DNA of 64,000 nt, taken from positions 3,224,001 to 3,288,000 of the forward strand of contig NZ_CP043568.1 of assembly GCF_014076415.1 (NCBI RefSeq). The letters are read 5' to 3'. The position numbers and the translations under genes were made by a program. Source of the DNA: Comamonas testosteroni (GTDB lineage: Bacteria; Pseudomonadota; Gammaproteobacteria; Burkholderiales; Burkholderiaceae_C). Every line of letters begins with the position of its first letter. Position 1 is the first letter of the stretch. This document shows, piece after piece, positions 60,523 to 64,000 of the stretch. Under the pieces are notes generated by a model. That model saw only the letters and a list, made by a program, of their open reading frames with translations. It did not search any database and was not told the DNA's origin.

Positions 60523-61026
60523 ATGCTCACATTAAAGAGATATGTCTCCGGCTTTTATCAGCCTCTTCAACAATGGATGACAAGTGGAATCTTTCGTCAA
60601 CTCGAAAGAGCAGACATACCTTCAGAGCCGACCTTTCAAGCATCAAATGAAGAATCTCCCCCTCAGGCTAGGCTTCTCCAAAGCAGCGAAGGCGTTCTTA
60701 TTCTACGCGACGGTTATGCGCACTCCGCACATTCAGGACTTCTCCTTCAACTTGGTGACCGCGTGATGGTCCCTAGGCAAGGCCAGGCTCAATTCATATT
60801 TCATGAACAGGGGAGTAAAGCTTTGCTTGGTCGCTTTGAAGGAGGAAGCATTGCCTCCTTGGTCCATTTCAGTAAGGAAGATGGGGCTTGTTCAGTCGCC
60901 TTTGACGTACTGAGCGGCAAAGTACACCTATTCATGGAAGCTATTGGTGGAAACTGTCTTTGGGTTGGACGCAACACATCGGGCCAAACCACCGTCGGAA
61001 TTTACTGCGCCCCATCTCGGACCTGA
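60523..61026 (+). CDS. FecR-like-domain protein of unknown role
   Basis: The 167-residue protein has no signal peptide. The middle reads SSEGVLILRDGYAHSAHSGLLLQLGDRVMVPRQGQAQFIFHEQGSKALLGRFEGGSIASL, resembling the FecR or LysM-retention type beta domain (a G-D-x-V strand followed by a flat beta stretch). It is isolated, with intergenic DNA on both sides. The similarity is by pattern only. Confidence 0.5.
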   Translation: MLTLKRYVSGFYQPLQQWMTSGIFRQLERADIPSEPTFQASNEESPPQARLLQSSEGVLILRDGYAHSAHSGLLLQLGDRVMVPRQGQAQFIFHEQGSKALLGRFEGGSIASLVHFSKEDGACSVAFDVLSGKVHLFMEAIGGNCLWVGRNTSGQTTVGIYCAPSRT

Positions 61027-61327
61027 TTATGGTTAACAGTCACCAAATTTCGCTGACGTAACTTTTACTCCCCTTCTACCTTTTTGCTAATTAGCTTCGT
61101 GAGGCTTGAATACTCCTTAGGTGTGATTATACCTTCGGTTTATTAGAAGTAAATAATTTGCAGGCTTCGGATAACCAAGTGATTGATTAGTAATCCGGAA
61201 TTTTTAACAGACAGTCAAATCTAATCTCATTGCTTACAAAGAACAATAATTACGAAAATCATGAGATTTAATCGAATTGATTTTATAACACTGACATGAG
61301 ACAAAGTGCAAACGTTCGGACAACAGC
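61027..61327. other. AT-rich upstream region of the GGDEF-EAL gene
   Basis: No gene is seen. The stretch is AT-rich and presumably carries the promoter of the following gene. No clear terminator or operator was found. Confidence 0.4.
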
Positions 61328-63790
61328 ATGCAATATGACTTTCCTGTGATCGTCCTGACAACAGTGATCTGCACGGTCGCTTTGTTTACCTCCATATATC
61401 TTCTGGATCGCATCAGTATAACCACTCGTAAGGTATGGCTCAGCGTGGCAGGAATTGCCACGGGATTCGGCATCTGGGCCACTTACTTCATTGCGATGCT
61501 CACTTATTCTCCAAGAATACAGAATAGCTATAACACCACCCTAGTTTTAGTCTCTCTATCCGCTGCCATCCTTCTGGCAATCCTGAGCTTTGCGGTCACC
61601 TCTGGTCTCCCGCAGAGATTGGGCCGTGAGAAAGGTGGACTGTTGGTAGGCTGCGGAATTGCTATCATGCACTATAGTGGCATGGCTGCATTCGAGGTCC
61701 CTGGTCGTATTCTGTGGAACCCATCAATGATGGTTATATCCATTGTGCTGGGAAGCCTATTCTCCACCTTCGCATTGCCGACAGAATTACGCAAGAAAAC
61801 ACACCGCACCATCACCTCTGGAGCTCTGCTGCTGACCCTGGTCATTTGCAATCACCACTTTGCTGCGATGGCGACTGCGGATCTGATTCAGGATCAATCC
61901 ATCACGGTTTCAACCAACGCAACTCCCGTTTACTGGCTAGCGATCACGGTAACCATTGCCTGCCTTCTGATCTTTTTGCTGACCCTGATAGTTTTTACAC
62001 TGAATGTCTGGAATCTTCATCTGGCCACTCGCGAAATGGAACATTTAAACAGCTTGGCCAATGCAGCATTCGAAGGCCTACTCGTATATGAGGACGGTGT
62101 GATAACTATGGCTAATACCAGCCTCGCTAAGTTGGCCGGTTGCAGCGCCGAAGAGCTTACTCACCGTGACCTCTCTTTAATTTTTCCTGACGCTATGGCG
62201 CGCAATTGGCTGGAAGAAAAGCCGTGCATTGCACTCAAGACTATGCTCCACCCGCTTAGCGGCGAAGATTCCATAGTGGTCGAGGCGACATCTCGTTCCG
62301 TCATTTATGCCCGGAAACTGCAAAAAATCGTTGCTATTCGCGACCTGCGAGATCACATAAAGGCCGAGCGGGACATTCACTATCTATTCAATCACGATAC
62401 GTTGACGGGCCTAATCAACCGCAAAGCATTTAACCAAGAGCTGGAAAAGTTGCTGCAAGACCATGGGGCGAACGGGCGACTCTGTGGCAAGCATCTGGCC
62501 GTGCTGTGCTTAGACCTAGATCGATTCAAAGAAGTCAATGACCTTTTCGGTCATGCAGCCGGCGATGGTCTTTTGCAAACTGTGGCCCGCAGGGCGCAGC
62601 AAACGCTGCGCAGTGATCAATTGATGGCGCGCCTGGGAGGTGACGAGTTCGCGATCATTGCACCTGGGCTAAGCGATCCGCAACAGGCCGAGCGAATTGC
62701 GCAAAAGCTATTCAGTGTATTCGCCGATGCAAACCGCTCAGCCTCAACATCCTGCGCCACCATCTCCATCAACATCGGCATAGCTATCTTCCCTCAGCAT
62801 GGACATAACAGTCCCTCTATAATGAGGTGCGCTGCTAAAGCACTCTGTCAAGCCAAAGCCGATGGCCGTGGGGTTTACCGCTTTTTCGATGTTACGCTGG
62901 ACCAGCAAATGCGTGATCGCCAGCGCCTAGAGCATGATCTACGCTTAGCCATTGCGAATCAGGAGCTATCATTGGTCTACCAGCCACTGGTTCAGACCAA
63001 AAGCCGAGAAGTTGTAGGCTTTGAAACCCTGTTGCGCTGGAAACATCAAAAGCGCGGTTTAGTGCCTCCAAGTGTCTTCATTCCAATCGCAGAAGAATGC
63101 GGGCAGATCTTGCAGATTGGAGAATGGGTATTGCACCAGGCTTGCAAAGAGGCATCAAGTTGGAAACGCCACTTGAATATTGCGGTGAATGTGTCGGCCG
63201 TGCAGTTACACAGCCCACAGTTTGTGCAGATAACCCGTGAGATCCTGAAGCAAACCAAACTACCGCCGAGCCGCCTCGAGCTGGAAATCACGGAAACAGC
63301 ACTGATCCGAGATCCAGATATTGCATTATCTACCATACGTCAACTCAAGGAAATCGGCGTGCGCATCGCCATGGACGACTTCGGCACGGGATACTCCTCT
63401 CTATCTCACCTACTGACCTTTCCCTTCGACAAGATCAAGATTGATGGCTCATTCATCAAATCTGTTCACGTCAACCCGCGAGCGGCAACAATTGTGCGCG
63501 CAGTCTTAGAGCTTGGACGTGGCTTGGAGTTGCCAGTGCTTGCTGAAGGGGTAGAGACTGAAGAAGAGCTCGCTTTCCTAAGCGCAGAATCATGCGAGGA
63601 AGTTCAAGGCTATCTATTTGGAAAACCTGAGAGCATCGAGAGGTACTTGCAACTCACAACACGGGCACTCCAAGTCCCCAGATATACGGGGCCGATCGCA
63701 CCAAAGGGTCCCGTTCGTGAAGACACGTGCCACCACACAAAGTTGCTCAAACAGGACGCGGATCTTGAGCACCAGATCATTCGCGTTTGA
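61328..63790 (+). CDS. MHYT-PAS-GGDEF-EAL cyclic-di-GMP signalling protein
   Basis: The 820-residue protein begins with a seven-helix MHYT sensor (residues 5-230, with IMHYSGMAAFE). A PAS domain follows (about 235-330, AAFEGLLVYEDGVITMANTSLAKLAGCS), then GGDEF with an intact motif at 437-441 (GGDEF) and an EAL domain. The EAL motif reads ETL (Glu566-Leu568), while DDFGTGYSSL and KIDGSF are kept. MHYT domains are thought to bind copper and sense O2, CO or NO at the membrane. It could both make and break cyclic di-GMP. Which activity dominates is not clear. Confidence 0.93.
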   Translation: MQYDFPVIVLTTVICTVALFTSIYLLDRISITTRKVWLSVAGIATGFGIWATYFIAMLTYSPRIQNSYNTTLVLVSLSAAILLAILSFAVTSGLPQRLGREKGGLLVGCGIAIMHYSGMAAFEVPGRILWNPSMMVISIVLGSLFSTFALPTELRKKTHRTITSGALLLTLVICNHHFAAMATADLIQDQSITVSTNATPVYWLAITVTIACLLIFLLTLIVFTLNVWNLHLATREMEHLNSLANAAFEGLLVYEDGVITMANTSLAKLAGCSAEELTHRDLSLIFPDAMARNWLEEKPCIALKTMLHPLSGEDSIVVEATSRSVIYARKLQKIVAIRDLRDHIKAERDIHYLFNHDTLTGLINRKAFNQELEKLLQDHGANGRLCGKHLAVLCLDLDRFKEVNDLFGHAAGDGLLQTVARRAQQTLRSDQLMARLGGDEFAIIAPGLSDPQQAERIAQKLFSVFADANRSASTSCATISINIGIAIFPQHGHNSPSIMRCAAKALCQAKADGRGVYRFFDVTLDQQMRDRQRLEHDLRLAIANQELSLVYQPLVQTKSREVVGFETLLRWKHQKRGLVPPSVFIPIAEECGQILQIGEWVLHQACKEASSWKRHLNIAVNVSAVQLHSPQFVQITREILKQTKLPPSRLELEITETALIRDPDIALSTIRQLKEIGVRIAMDDFGTGYSSLSHLLTFPFDKIKIDGSFIKSVHVNPRAATIVRAVLELGRGLELPVLAEGVETEEELAFLSAESCEEVQGYLFGKPESIERYLQLTTRALQVPRYTGPIAPKGPVREDTCHHTKLLKQDADLEHQIIRV

Positions 63791-64000
63791 GAAGTCAAAG
63801 TCCCAACCATCCTACTTTGAGCAAGCCCCCTAAGGCACCCTAAATGCTTCAATCCGGCAAGTTTCCATACTTTTTGGTAGGCACTGACAAACAGACCGAT
63901 ACATTAGTAAGACCAAGCATAGTCCTATGTTTTGGAATACGCATGCTACATGCCATCGGCGATACAGCCACTGCAAAGCTGACCTAGGAGCCAGAAATCA
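63791..64000. other. Window end, no gene seen
   Basis: No frame over 60 codons with a start and ribosome site lies here. It may be the upstream region of a gene beyond the window. Confidence 0.4.

Overview
The window looks like a chromosome segment of a Comamonas-type betaproteobacterium (family Comamonadaceae). This rests on the gene content: terephthalate and isophthalate catabolic clusters in the gene orders described for Comamonas, many Bug/TctC-type solute receptors, and a second-copy infA beside an RRM gene. The identification is by recognition of families and order, not by database search.

Positions 1-16960 are mostly chromosomal housekeeping and accessory genes. They include the end of an ArnT-like glycosyltransferase, a GNAT acetyltransferase, a lectin-like lipoprotein, a MarR/HEAT-repeat/small-protein operon, an orphan UmuD-like protein under a LexA box, a lone HsdR-N nuclease, tandem universal stress proteins, and an infA/RRM operon. 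A complete ISL3-family element sits in the T-tract of that operon's terminator. Prophage debris is present: a Rha-like remnant, and an excisionase plus broken integrase next to a 26-nt tRNA-Gly 3' fragment.

Positions 17204-25772 hold an IS30-family element followed by the most interesting locus. It is a tight four-gene operon of a calcineurin-like phosphoesterase, a trypsin-like protease with a large unknown C-terminus, an ABC-3C-type middle component and a zinc-hook SMC/Rad50-like ATPase. I read it as an ABC-three-component conflict (defence) system with an SbcCD-like flavour.

Positions 26132-54728 are bounded by two nearly identical IS481-family elements in the same orientation, with the same 5-bp flank (CTAAG) outside both. 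This resembles a 28.6-kb composite catabolic transposon. Inside are iphACBDR (isophthalate to protocatechuate), tphR-CA2A3BA1 (terephthalate to protocatechuate), and two paralogous sets of class III CoA-transferase plus paired acyl-CoA dehydrogenases with their own TetR or LysR regulators. Six Bug receptors occur without any TctA/TctB membrane genes. Candidate operators were found for IphR, TphR, the TetR and the LysR.

Positions 54734-61030 are an AT-richer island of mostly unrecognised small genes, broken by IS5- and IS3-family remnants. The window ends with a FecR-like-domain protein and a complete MHYT-PAS-GGDEF-EAL protein.
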